A stretch of 64,000 bases of DNA from Smithella sp. M82 (GCA_001683985.1 MAEO01000044.1:1-64000), one strand, 5' to 3'; counted from the first letter of the stretch, positions 44,621 to 52,725 are shown. A program made the numbers and translations. Notes: generated by a model from the sequence alone, not told the origin.

Positions 44621-44741
44621 TGTCATTTCGACCCGGCAAATGCCGGGGAGAAATCCATGTCCCGAGTGTAACGAGGGGTCTTCTAAGATTCCTCACCCGA
44701 TAAATCGGGATTTACCCTTAAGGGCACTTCGCGGAATGACA
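44621..44741. repeat. GTCATTTCGA...TCGGAATGAC dispersed repeat, copy 2
   Basis: Begins TGTCATTTCGACCCGG and ends GCGGAATGACA. Internal ATTCCTCACCCGATAAATCGGG resembles copy 1. Lies between the first radical SAM gene and the GIY-YIG gene. Confidence 0.65.
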
Positions 44742-44824
44742 TTGCTTATAATATTCTCCGGAACAGTCCGGAAATGTTTGGAATCTGCCAATAAAGATGG
44801 GTTTATATCAGAATTCTAAAAGGA

Positions 44825-45823
44825 TTACCAAGAAATAAAGTGATACAGTTTGGCAAACATTTCATACACTTCGATCCAGTTTTGCAAATCTTTGGTCGAC
44901 TTCAAATGTTCGCGTTTATTGACCATTACCCAGCTCATGTGCGCCGCACCGTCTTTACATGTGGAGCAATCGCGCGTCGCCGACGTACAGCAGCGATGAA
45001 CTGTTTTTAAATCGGATGCCCAGCGGACAAAGTGAATCAGGCGGCGGGGACGATTTTCTCTATTGTCCAAGGATTCCGTAACGGAGGGACACTCACTCCA
45101 GCCGAAGCTGCGTCCCATCATTTTTCCGGTGGTAATGACTTCGTGATAATATTTGCAGGAAATTACAGTTTGCGGATAATGGTCGAGCATTTCGTCCATT
45201 TCAAAACGCAGATCTTTCAGCTCGCCCTCTTGCCAGGAAAATCCGTCCACACCCTCATCGTTCGATAAAAGCTGCAGATGAACTTTTAAACCGACGTCGG
45301 CGATTCTTTTGATTACCGGTTCAATTTTCCCCACCTGACGCGGTGTAATCGTATAGAGATAATAAGTGTATTTGTCTCCTTCATAATTTTTACTGGAAAC
45401 GGCAAAGGTATCGCGTCCCCGAAGAACCTTTTCATCTTCACTGTCGCCCCACAACGAAATTCCCACTATCATATCGGGAAATTTATCGCGGGGAACCTTA
45501 ATCAGGCCGTTGGTGGCACAATACGTAGGCAGGCGTTTGTAGAAAGCCTCGACGCGCTCCATACACAAAGTCGGCTCGCCGCCGATGAGAATTGCCAGAT
45601 TAACTCCCCGCTCTTTTTCACGATCAATGAATTCTTCCCACTTTTTGATATCCATTTCTTCCACTGCCGCCTGATGTTCTCCCGAAGAAAAGAAAAAACA
45701 TCCCTTGCAGCGCAAATTGCAGCGGTTGGTTACATCATATATGGAACTGCGGATATTCAAGTTGGAAATCCGTCTGTATCTTTCATACCAATCTTTATCC
45801 AGTAATGAACTGACTGTTTTCAT
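44825..45823 (-). CDS. Radical SAM enzyme A of the lipid locus
   Basis: 332 residues. The 4Fe-4S site is CNLRCKGCF (Cys at about 33, 37, 40), and LIGGEPTL is the GGEP SAM-binding strand. A C-terminal cysteine cluster reads RCCTSATRDCSTC and could hold an auxiliary iron-sulfur site. The protein is clearly related to radical SAM enzyme B (46033) over its whole length. Closeness to ketosynthase, ACP and dehydratase genes suggests that the substrate is an acyl chain or acyl-ACP. The reaction is unknown. Confidence 0.85.
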   Translation of the reverse strand: MKTVSSLLDKDWYERYRRISNLNIRSSIYDVTNRCNLRCKGCFFFSSGEHQAAVEEMDIKKWEEFIDREKERGVNLAILIGGEPTLCMERVEAFYKRLPTYCATNGLIKVPRDKFPDMIVGISLWGDSEDEKVLRGRDTFAVSSKNYEGDKYTYYLYTITPRQVGKIEPVIKRIADVGLKVHLQLLSNDEGVDGFSWQEGELKDLRFEMDEMLDHYPQTVISCKYYHEVITTGKMMGRSFGWSECPSVTESLDNRENRPRRLIHFVRWASDLKTVHRCCTSATRDCSTCKDGAAHMSWVMVNKREHLKSTKDLQNWIEVYEMFAKLYHFISW

Positions 45824-45864
45824 CAGAACTTCCTAATTTATACTCGCAATGACATTATGCGTGT

Positions 45865-46013
45865 CCCCCGCTGGCGGGGGATTAAGGGGATGGATAGTTT
45901 TATAGCTTTTGATTGCAGGGCATACTTTCCAAATGTACTGCAATTGGGACTGCTCTTGTAACAGTCTTTACAACATCCACCTCCGTCACTACCTGACACC
46001 TCCGCCAGCGGAG
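45865..46013. repeat. ~155-bp dispersed repeat, copy 2 (inverted relative to copy 1)
   Basis: Begins CCCCCGCTGGCGGGGGATTA and ends ACACCTCCGCCAGCGGAGG; contains CATCCACCTCCGTCACTACC. Each landmark is the reverse complement of one in 40102-40260. It lies in the 209-base gap between radical SAM genes A and B. Confidence 0.65.
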
Positions 46014-46032
46014 GACAAGTAATGACAAATTT

Positions 46033-47133
46033 TCATGTTGCTGCCGCATGCGGCGGCTCTATAATATCATTACAAAGATTTTTGCCTTTTTCGTAACCCA
46101 TTACCCAAACCGCCAGATAAGTATCCACATAATCCAGCCACGATTTAAACGTATCCATACTATCTACATGCCTGTAAAGACGCGCCGTAACAACCGCAGA
46201 ACCCGCGGCGTAATGACGGCAATCTACACAATCCGTATCCGGCACGCAACAGGCAACAGACCTGTCCCAGTTCAAATCTGTCCGGTACTGCCTGAAAGAC
46301 CTTCCCAGTCCGATATCCTGCGAAGGATTCTGACGGGGATACGAGCAGCCGTATAAATCGTGCAAACCTTTTTTATGAGTGTGCGCCACGGCATTATAAA
46401 CTGAAAAAAGAACATTTTGCGGATATTTACCCAAAAGATCTATCATTGTCAATTGCATCCGTTTAAGAGAGTCATCATCATGCCGCAGATTTCCCGTATA
46501 ACCGACCGGTGAGGAAAAAACATTAAAGGTCAATTTACAATTGTGGGCGACAAGCTCTTCGGTGACTTCTTTTACTTCATCAATATTATTCCGCGTAAAG
46601 GTATAAACAAAAACTGCGCGCGGATCATTTTCGTAATTCTCGATCTGCTTCTTTAAAAGGTTTTTAGCCTTTCTAATTCTCAGGCTGGTTTCATCATTTC
46701 CCCAAACGGAAATATGCAGCTTATAGCCGACCGAGTCCGGTATTTTTTTAAAGCCGTTGGTGGCGATGCTACCCAGCGGCATTTCCTGATAACAAACATC
46801 GAGCAATTCCGGAACCAGAGAAGGTTCTGCTCCCGCCAGAACAACATAGGTAATGCCGCGCGCCTTCTCCGCCCGCATCAGTTCGCGCCATGCCTCAACA
46901 TCGCCAATTTCTTTGGCAAATTGTTTTGTCCCTTCATAATAATAACACCCGTCGCAACGGATATTACAGCGGTTGGTCATATCGTAGGTCGATTCCCGAA
47001 GAAAAAAATATTTCCTCACTTTTTCCCAGCGCTCTTTAACTTCCGTCTGGGCTAAAAGCTCGGAAAATTTCGGTTTGTTTGATTCCGGATTTAATTTACG
47101 ATTAACCTGCATAAATTTGACAGAACCCATCAA
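46033..47133 (-). CDS. Radical SAM enzyme B of the lipid locus
   Basis: 366 residues. CNIRCDGCYYY (Cys at about 57, 61, 64) is the radical SAM cluster site. The SAM strand is LAGAEPSL, with AGAEP instead of GGEP. The C-terminal cluster ACCVPDTDCVDC parallels that of enzyme A, and NRCNIRCDGC, SVWGND and YTFTRNN align with SLWGDS and YTITPRQ of A. It is directly downstream of the ACP gene (stop-to-start gap zero to one base). The two enzymes look like products of an old duplication with divided roles. Confidence 0.85.
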   Translation of the reverse strand: MMGSVKFMQVNRKLNPESNKPKFSELLAQTEVKERWEKVRKYFFLRESTYDMTNRCNIRCDGCYYYEGTKQFAKEIGDVEAWRELMRAEKARGITYVVLAGAEPSLVPELLDVCYQEMPLGSIATNGFKKIPDSVGYKLHISVWGNDETSLRIRKAKNLLKKQIENYENDPRAVFVYTFTRNNIDEVKEVTEELVAHNCKLTFNVFSSPVGYTGNLRHDDDSLKRMQLTMIDLLGKYPQNVLFSVYNAVAHTHKKGLHDLYGCSYPRQNPSQDIGLGRSFRQYRTDLNWDRSVACCVPDTDCVDCRHYAAGSAVVTARLYRHVDSMDTFKSWLDYVDTYLAVWVMGYEKGKNLCNDIIEPPHAAAT

Positions 47134-47406
47134 CTAATTTTTTGTGGCAAGTTTTTCTTCAATATATTCGGAAATAAGGCGTATGGTTTTTAATTTGGGA
47201 TAATCATCTTCGTCTATTGTAATATCGTATTCATCCTGTAAGATCAATGCGACAGTCGCCAGATCCATACTGTCAATGCCCAGTTCATCCACCAGATCCA
47301 TATCCGAATTAAAAGTATCTGCGGTAACGTCTTCCAATTTCAACTCATCAATAATAATTTCGGCCACGTGCCGTATAATGCCTTTGATATCTTGATTTAC
47401 AGGCAT
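47134..47406 (-). CDS. Acyl carrier protein 1 of the lipid locus
   Basis: 90 residues. The phosphopantetheine site is LGIDSMDLATVA, followed by a typical helix III stretch. AGGAGG lies six bases before the ATG at 47406, which is preferred over the GTG at 47409. It is different from acyl carrier protein 2 (51796) and from the glycan ACP (19568). It sits between the FabZ-like gene and radical SAM gene B. Confidence 0.92.
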   Translation of the reverse strand: MPVNQDIKGIIRHVAEIIIDELKLEDVTADTFNSDMDLVDELGIDSMDLATVALILQDEYDITIDEDDYPKLKTIRLISEYIEEKLATKN

Positions 47407-47442
47407 CACTATCCTCCTTAGAATAATTATTTATATTTACTT

Positions 47443-47838
47443 TTATCCATTTATTTTTTTAGCAGTCATATGTCCGCTACTTACAATATTTTCTTTCTTC
47501 ATTATTTTGAAAGAAAATGAAACATCATCACCCGCATCTTCAGAATTTATACTTATTGACAATTTATCCCCCGGCCTTACCGGTTGCATAAATCTGACTC
47601 TTCTTAGCGAATGTAACTGAAGCTGCATTCCTTTTTTAAGCGCTTCCTCTAAAATAGCCTGTTTAACTGCGGCAACCAAGGCTACTCCGGGAAGAATCGG
47701 TTCTCCCGGAAAGTGACCGGAAAACCAGGGAGAATCAGCCGGCACATCCCCTAATGCCTCAATATGATTACCATTAGTTGCCTTTATTTCTTTTAATAAA
47801 CTCCACTGATTGCCCAATAAATATACCTCATTGGCCAA
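47443..47838 (-). CDS. FabZ-like hotdog protein without the catalytic glutamate
   Basis: 131 residues, one hotdog domain. The FabZ motif GHFPGEPILPG is intact with His42, but the following GVALVAAVKQ has Ala56 where FabZ has Glu (GVLILEAMAQ). Loss of this residue should weaken or abolish dehydration, so it may be a binding or thioesterase-like protein, or act by another mechanism. The rest (RRVRFMQPVRPGDKLSI) is normal for the family. It is first in the group FabZ-like, ACP, radical SAM B. Confidence 0.82.
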   Translation of the reverse strand: MANEVYLLGNQWSLLKEIKATNGNHIEALGDVPADSPWFSGHFPGEPILPGVALVAAVKQAILEEALKKGMQLQLHSLRRVRFMQPVRPGDKLSISINSEDAGDDVSFSFKIMKKENIVSSGHMTAKKING

Positions 47839-47955
47839 TTTTTAATCAAATGAATGCCAAAAGAACATAAATTCATATCATTGATTTTTTTTCAACTAAA
47901 AAATTAATGAGTCCCAAGTTTCAGAAGTGAAGCACGCTAAAACTTGCTGGACGAA

Positions 47956-47977
47956 TTATCCGGCGTATGCCGGATAA
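47956..47977. repeat. Perfect inverted repeat, 9-bp arms
   Basis: TTATCCGGC, loop GTAT, GCCGGATAA. The CCGGCGTATGCCGG core also appears in variant form in other repeats in the window (around 40145 and 53810), suggesting a REP-like unit. Confidence 0.6.
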
Positions 47978-48095
47978 TAAATCAACACCTACAGGGACGG
48001 ACTCAGGCATGCGAACTATCCCAGGCGCTTAGCGCCGTGGTAAAACAAGCTGAGCGAAGCGAAGGGGGATTTGTACCTTAGAAATATTTTTTGAA

Positions 48096-48124
48096 TTGAC
48101 ATTCAAAATCTATGTGCTTATAAA
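48096..48124 (+). promoter_or_regulatory. Near-consensus sigma70 promoter
   Basis: TTGACA (48096-48101), a 17-base spacer, TATAAA (48119-48124). Consensus -35, 5 of 6 at -10, ideal spacing. It points to the broken membrane gene starting at 48315. Confidence 0.65.
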
Positions 48125-48314
48125 TACACATCTTAAAGAATTAAAAAATCGTTTCATATATTTTTTACAAAGACAGTTTTCAAGTTTAAATATCTGAATT
48201 TTTTAAAAATGCATTTCAGGTCAATAAAAAAAGATATGAAAACTGCTAACGAAACAGGATATTTGCCCCCCCTGAAAATTGATATTGCGCTTTCATTTAG
48301 GAGTAAGTCCAAAC

Positions 48315-48972
48315 ATGAAAAAACCTTCTCTGATAAACGTTACTGCAATCATTATGATTGGTATTTATATTTATAGTATTATCAGCCAATTGTCATATTT
48401 GGCAGAGCATTATGATTCTGTCATGGTGGCTCTCACATCTGATTTTCGCACCAATTACAACATAATGATAATTATTTTTCTGTATGCGGTGTTATTGCCG
48501 GAACTGGTTTATATTTCCATAAGAATTGGTCTCAATTCTTAGCTATCCTTATTGCTACATTGTTTGTCTTACAGTCCTTCCAGGGCCTTCTGGTAATTGC
48601 TTTTACGAACGAAAACGGCGATAAGATTAAGATTGCGACGGAACTTATCATTTATTTATTATTCGCAGCCTGGTGCTTGTATTACCTAAATCTAACTGAA
48701 GTTGATGAAAAGTTAAAAAAAGCTTTTCCTTCTTTATATTGCCTCTGTCAGGTTTTGTATCCGGCATCAGCCTTTTGGGTAAAAAGAACTGGGCTCGTAA
48801 AATTGCGGTTATATTTTCAATGGTAGCAATCGCCTTCTATGTACAAAGTTTCTTTATTTATAATGATAGAATTATAAGAGTTGGAATTGCTTTATTGTTG
48901 CCTCTGCCTGTATGGTCTTTATATTATTTTACTCAACCGCATATAAAAGTGTTATTTGCACAAAAATTATAA
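48315..48972 (+). pseudogene. Polytopic membrane protein gene broken by two frameshifts, with an internal tandem duplication
   Basis: Starts ATG 48315 after AGGAG. Frame 1 gives KPSLINVTAIIMIGIYIYS and runs to 48542. Reading continues in another frame from about 48525 (NWSQFLAILIATLFVLQSFQ) to about 48720, then shifts again at the A-run near 48714-48721 (FILPLSGFVSGISLLGKKNW) to the stop at 48972. The spliced product would be ~215 residues, made of two similar halves (IGKNWSQ-like/GKKNWAR, then VLQSF/VQSFF, then WCLYYLNL/WSLYYFTQ). Sequencing error in homopolymers is possible for the second shift. No family recognised. Confidence 0.65.
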
Positions 48973-49028
48973 CGTAAGAATAACAGAAGCCTCTTTTTGT
49001 CTCATTCTTAGCCGACAGTTAATCCGTT

Positions 49029-49832
49029 TTACCGTTTAATCGTCATTACATCTCTGCCAATCAAATCGGTAATCGGCACAACTCTCAAACATTTATCCAC
49101 AAGTCCCTTCAGTATCTTTTCAATTTCCGTCAGTAAAGCAGCACTGTTTTTTTCACGGTGCGGATTAACATCGTGCAGCAAAATGATATCGTCCGCTTTT
49201 ACTTTTTTAAGAATTCTCGAACTGAGATTCTTAATGTTACGGTTACCGGCATCACCGGCACGGCAACTGAATGTTACGCAAAACAATCCAAGTTTATTCA
49301 GCACCTGCGGCAGCTTGGGGCTGATTATGCCTACCGGCGGGCGGAAAGCCAGAACGTTTACGCCCATTTTTTTGAGAACTTCCTGCGCCCGTAACACTTC
49401 CTGATAGAGATAATTATAGCTTCCCAGCATCAAGAAAGGATTATGGTGAAAAGAATGATTGCCGATAGTGTGACCGCGGTTGATTATTTCTTTGATTATT
49501 TCAGGATATTTTAAAGCATTGACACCGGAGACAAAGAAAGTTGCTTTCACGGCATACTTATCCAGCAACGCAAGTATTTGTCTTGTCGTCGGTTCATCGG
49601 GGCCGTCATCGAAAGTCAGGGCAACCATATTTTTACCGGTATTACCGCGGCTGATTACAGGCAGGTAAAAACTACTCCGATAACAAAATGACGCGACGAC
49701 ACAAAGTAAAATATAAAAAAGCGCGATTACTATGGCAAGCCATGAATTGATAAAGAAAGCAGCCGCGGCGACAGACAAGAAAACTATTCCTGTGATTTGG
49801 GCCGGACTTAAGGATGAAGATTTGTTTTTCAT
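49029..49832 (-). CDS. Polysaccharide deacetylase (NodB-domain) membrane-anchored protein
   Basis: 267 residues from the ATG at 49832; a frame extending to 49928 is read from a dispersed repeat and is not used. Two N-terminal hydrophobic helices (about 10-45) are followed by the CE4 domain: ALTFDDGPDE (catalytic Asp and metal Asp) and GNHSFHHN (metal His pair), then FRPPVG and LLHDV. Such enzymes remove N-acetyl groups from glycans on the periplasmic side. AAAGGATG precedes the start. Whether it belongs functionally to the lipid locus is unclear. Confidence 0.88.
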   Translation of the reverse strand: MKNKSSSLSPAQITGIVFLSVAAAAFFINSWLAIVIALFYILLCVVASFCYRSSFYLPVISRGNTGKNMVALTFDDGPDEPTTRQILALLDKYAVKATFFVSGVNALKYPEIIKEIINRGHTIGNHSFHHNPFLMLGSYNYLYQEVLRAQEVLKKMGVNVLAFRPPVGIISPKLPQVLNKLGLFCVTFSCRAGDAGNRNIKNLSSRILKKVKADDIILLHDVNPHREKNSAALLTEIEKILKGLVDKCLRVVPITDLIGRDVMTIKR

Positions 49833-49852
49833 TGATACATCCTTTACCCATT

Positions 49853-49927
49853 TGTCATGTCGAACCAAGAAAGACATCTTAAAGATGTTAAAAAAGATTT
49901 CTCGTCTCTTCGTTCCTCGAAATGACA
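49853..49927. repeat. GTCATTTCGA...TCGAAATGAC dispersed repeat, copy 3
   Basis: Begins TGTCATGTCGAACC and ends CCTCGAAATGACA, with AAAAAGATTTCTCGTCTC inside as in copy 5. The shortest copy, about 75 bases. Confidence 0.65.
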
Positions 49928-50058
49928 AATAAAGCTAATGGATTCCGGCTGTTTACTCCGGAAGGGAACCCCGGCGCATGCCGGGCATGCTGGGTATGCC
50001 TGGGTATGTCGGATGCGCCGGAATGACGCCTCTTTGAAATTCACGCGACTACGCGAGG

Positions 50059-50201
50059 AGCTGTTCAAAAGCTTGTCCCGTACTTGATACGGGATGCTCA
50101 GAGGCAAGGCGCGCAAAAATTGAACCGCGAGGCTTATATAGACATACGTCGAGCGGTGCGGTTTGCAGCGCAACACAGCATATGAGCGTTTTTCAACAGC
50201 C
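50059..50201. repeat. Large palindromic dispersed element, copy 1
   Basis: Ends GCTGTTCAAAAG and, inverted, GCTGTTGAAAAA. Inside are GTCCCGTACTTGATACGGGA (a hairpin) and, on the minus strand, CTGTGTTGCGCTGC, resembling TTGTCTGCGTTGTCGAC of the copy at 52096. Non-coding and about 143 bases. Confidence 0.55.
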
Positions 50202-50210
50202 CCACTGTCT

Positions 50211-51560
50211 TTACTGGATTAGGTATTCCCACAGAGGCCCCGTAAATCCGCGCCTATACAATTTCGGCAAAATGCGCGTTGCCTTGGCTTCGCCGGCGCC
50301 GATAAGCCAGTTCACGCGACCGTTAGCCTTATTTTCCACCATCTTCATTATCTCTTCAACCGATATTCCCGGCGAGCGGTAAAATACAGGCGGCAGGATA
50401 TTTTCATCCGCCGTAATCTGCCCTTCTCGCAAAGCAATCTCATACAAGGCTGTGTGCGGATAGATGCGGACACCGCAAAAGAAGAAGAAAACCGCTTTTC
50501 CCAGAGAGTCTATTCCAGCCAAGGTATTTTGCAGAGTTTGTTTGTTTTCGCCAGGTCCGCCCAGCAAAAAATAATGGGCAACGTGCAACCCGGCATCAAG
50601 AGCATTTTTATGAGCTATAAAAACATTTTCCGACTTAAAAGGTTTGTGCAAGTTGGTCAGCACCGTATCCGATAAAGATTCCGTCCCGAATTCCACATGG
50701 GTCAATCCGGCTTCGGCCAACCGCTTAAAATAATCAGCCGGTGGAACTGTCGGAACAAAAAAACATCCCCAGGGAATGGAAACTTTTGCTTTAACAAAAG
50801 CCTCCGCGACCTCTCTACTGTGATCGTAACTGGCATTAAAGGCGGAATCGATGATGAAGATATATTTGGCGCCGGCATCCTGCAATTCGCGGGCGTTCTT
50901 AGCTATTTCCTGCGGAGGGTAAAACCGCATCCGACTGCCTTCAATGTGAGGATAAGTACAGTAACTGCACTGAAACGGACAACCTCTTTTTGTCTGCAGG
51001 TTAAGCATGCCGCCGTAAGAAAGATAAAAATTTGTATGTCGACCGGCCGGATCAAAATGCCTGTTGATCGCGCCGCTATACGGCTCGTAAACAATATTTG
51101 TCTTTTCCTTTGTCACAACACCGAGGATTTTTTTAATATCCGTTTTTTTCTCCAGAGCATCCAGAAGCTGCGCGAGCCTTTCACCTTCGCCGACAATTCC
51201 GTAATCGGCATCAAGCGCCTGCATGAACTCAACCGGAAAAATTGTAAAACCGCTCCCGCCCAGAATTATTTTCGCCTGGGAATTTGTTTTTACCTGACGA
51301 ATCAAATTCTGATATTCCGGCAAGAAGCTCCGGCAGTTGAGTACATCGGTATTGTCAATGTTTCTGATTGATATGCCGGCAAAATCAGGAGAAAATTCTT
51401 TGATCATCGCTTCCAGAGTTTCCGGATGGGAGAAATCGTTTAAATCAACAATTTTTACCTGGTAACGGGAATCCAGAGAACCGGCTACATAATCCAGTCC
51501 CAGCGGATATACGGGGTAAGGAATTCTAAGAGTATTTGCTGAAATTAGCAGTATTTTCAT
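50211..51560 (-). CDS. B12-binding-domain radical SAM protein of the lipid locus
   Basis: 449 residues. The N-terminal cobalamin-binding-like domain (1-135) begins MKILLISANTLRIPYPVYPL and has ILGGSGFTIFP and GIVGEGE, but no DxHxxG motif, so B12 may bind base-off without His or not at all. The radical SAM site CPFQCSYC is near residue 195, with GTESLSDTVL and LLGGPGENKQT later. Databases hold a lipid-biosynthesis B12/radical SAM group to which this looks similar (from memory). Adjacent to ACP 2, it may methylate or link carbons of an acyl chain. Confidence 0.85.
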   Translation of the reverse strand: MKILLISANTLRIPYPVYPLGLDYVAGSLDSRYQVKIVDLNDFSHPETLEAMIKEFSPDFAGISIRNIDNTDVLNCRSFLPEYQNLIRQVKTNSQAKIILGGSGFTIFPVEFMQALDADYGIVGEGERLAQLLDALEKKTDIKKILGVVTKEKTNIVYEPYSGAINRHFDPAGRHTNFYLSYGGMLNLQTKRGCPFQCSYCTYPHIEGSRMRFYPPQEIAKNARELQDAGAKYIFIIDSAFNASYDHSREVAEAFVKAKVSIPWGCFFVPTVPPADYFKRLAEAGLTHVEFGTESLSDTVLTNLHKPFKSENVFIAHKNALDAGLHVAHYFLLGGPGENKQTLQNTLAGIDSLGKAVFFFFCGVRIYPHTALYEIALREGQITADENILPPVFYRSPGISVEEIMKMVENKANGRVNWLIGAGEAKATRILPKLYRRGFTGPLWEYLIQ

Positions 51561-51648
51561 AATCGGATAAAAGAACTTTAAACGCTGATGTTATATTAGT
51601 AAAAAGTTGTCATATCGACCAGCGGGGCTTTGTCGCAATTACTTTTCA

Positions 51649-51729
51649 TGTCATTTCGACCGCAGGGAGAAATCTTTCTGCATAATAATATCAAAGTTTT
51701 AAGATTCCTCGCATACGCTCGGAATGACA
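51649..51729. repeat. GTCATTTCGA...CGGAATGACA dispersed repeat, copy 4
   Basis: Begins TGTCATTTCGACCGCAGGGA and ends TCGGAATGACA, with AAGATTCCTCGCATACGCTCG just before. About 80 bases, between the B12 radical SAM gene and ACP 2. Confidence 0.65.
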
Positions 51730-51795
51730 TCTACTTTAAATGACATGTTTGAGGAGCTCCAGGCTAACATGTCATGACCAAATCAGAAATAAAAA

Positions 51796-52065
51796 TCAGC
51801 CTTTTTTACGGTTATTAGAAATATATGTAGCCAGAGCGCGCACTGATGCAAAAACCTTAACGCCCAGTTGTTTGTTATCTATTTTAACGCCGTAGTCTTT
51901 TTCAATCATCATCACCAGTTCCAGAATATCAATGGAATCAATTCCCAGATCGCCCCCCACAAGACGTTCATCGTCTTTGATGTCTTCGGGGCCTACGTCA
52001 ATCAAACCCAGTGTATCAATAATTTTAACTTTAAGTTCACTTATCATTTTCTCAATCTGACTCAT
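51796..52065 (-). CDS. Acyl carrier protein 2 of the lipid locus
   Basis: 89 residues. The site GGDLGIDSIDILELVMMIEK contains the serine (about residue 44) for phosphopantetheine. The remainder is a normal ACP helix bundle with a basic end (NNRKKG). It differs from the locus ACP 1 mainly in the first helix and tail. The neighbouring B12-type radical SAM enzyme is the likely partner. Confidence 0.92.
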   Translation of the reverse strand: MSQIEKMISELKVKIIDTLGLIDVGPEDIKDDERLVGGDLGIDSIDILELVMMIEKDYGVKIDNKQLGVKVFASVRALATYISNNRKKG

Positions 52066-52095
52066 TTGATACTCCTACTGTTTTATCAAGATTTA

Positions 52096-52216
52096 TGTCA
52101 AGTCGCATTCTTCAGCTAACTTTGTTGTCTGCGTTGTCGACTTCCTCAACGTATTTAATATACGTCTGCGGAGCATCCTCCTTGCCGCTTCGTTATCTTT
52201 TGAATGTAACTCGACA
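52096..52216. repeat. Large palindromic dispersed element, copy 2
   Basis: Outer arms TGTCAAGTCGCATTC and GAATGTAACTCGACA pair in 12 of 15 positions. The core ACGTATTTAATATACGT is a palindrome, flanked by GTCTGCGTTGTCGACTTCC. Length about 121 bases, non-coding. Related to the element at 50059-50201. Confidence 0.6.
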
Positions 52217-52232
52217 TTGCAAATTCGCTTTA

Positions 52233-52643
52233 TTATCCTGTTGCATTGTTTCTCTGGTTTTCCAGCGGATTTGATCTTATTGCATTAATCTCATCACCCA
52301 GAACTTTTTCCAGCACAATTCTGACAACCCAACGTCCCAGCGCCTTGCTGTATTTGGGACCGGCAAGATAAATTCCCAACATCAAAAGCAGCCACGAGAC
52401 ACCGTAAATCAGCGGAATTCCCACGACTCCAAACATTGGCGATTTCAGCCAGGCGGCAATTCCACCTACTATGAATACTGCCGGTATGCCAAGAAAATAA
52501 CCGCAAAAAATCAAAACAAGACCAACAATCACGGTGGCCGTAAGTTTTTCCCTGAAAATACTTAAGTCAGCGTGTTCACATATTGCGTTTCGGCAAAATT
52601 CCTTCCGGGCAAAATAAAGCGCCGCCTTTTTTATTATGCTCAA
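52233..52643 (-). CDS. Small membrane protein of the lipid locus
   Basis: 136 residues. A soluble N-terminus (MSIIKKAALYFARKEFCRN) precedes two or three hydrophobic segments (about 35-60, 62-80, 82-102) and a basic/amphipathic C-terminal part (KALGRWVVRIVLEKVLGDEI). No family or catalytic motif was recognised. It lies between FabA and ACP 2, so it may anchor or help the pathway, but this is inference. Confidence 0.6.
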   Translation of the reverse strand: MSIIKKAALYFARKEFCRNAICEHADLSIFREKLTATVIVGLVLIFCGYFLGIPAVFIVGGIAAWLKSPMFGVVGIPLIYGVSWLLLMLGIYLAGPKYSKALGRWVVRIVLEKVLGDEINAIRSNPLENQRNNATG

Positions 52644-52725
52644 AATATTTCCTGTAAAACAATATATGTCAATATTTTAAAATGATATTTCCGGCAGTGT
52701 CAGGTAAACAGCTCTTATAAGCTGA

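Larger units (their letters stand above)
47839..48314. other. 476-base region with palindromes and a sigma70 promoter
   Basis: No gene. It holds a perfect palindrome TTATCCGGC-GTAT-GCCGGATAA (47956-47977), GGCGCT-T-AGCGCC (48024-48036), a loose relative of the GAGACTC repeat near 47911 and the promoter at 48096-48124. The region is the divergent space between the FabZ-like gene (minus) and the broken membrane gene (plus). Confidence 0.6.
49833..50210. other. 378-base repeat-rich intergenic region
   Basis: No gene. It contains copy 3 of the GTCATTTCGA repeat (49853-49927), then CCGGCGCATGCCGGGCATGC-type sequence (about 49972-50030) and one copy of the larger palindromic element at 50059-50201. 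This accumulation marks a DNA-repeat insertion zone between two minus-strand genes. Confidence 0.6.

Noticed and set aside
49833-49928. N-terminal extension of the polysaccharide deacetylase
   Set aside because: The added 32 residues are translated from a dispersed repeat; the ATG at 49832 has its own ribosome site and precedes the membrane helices.
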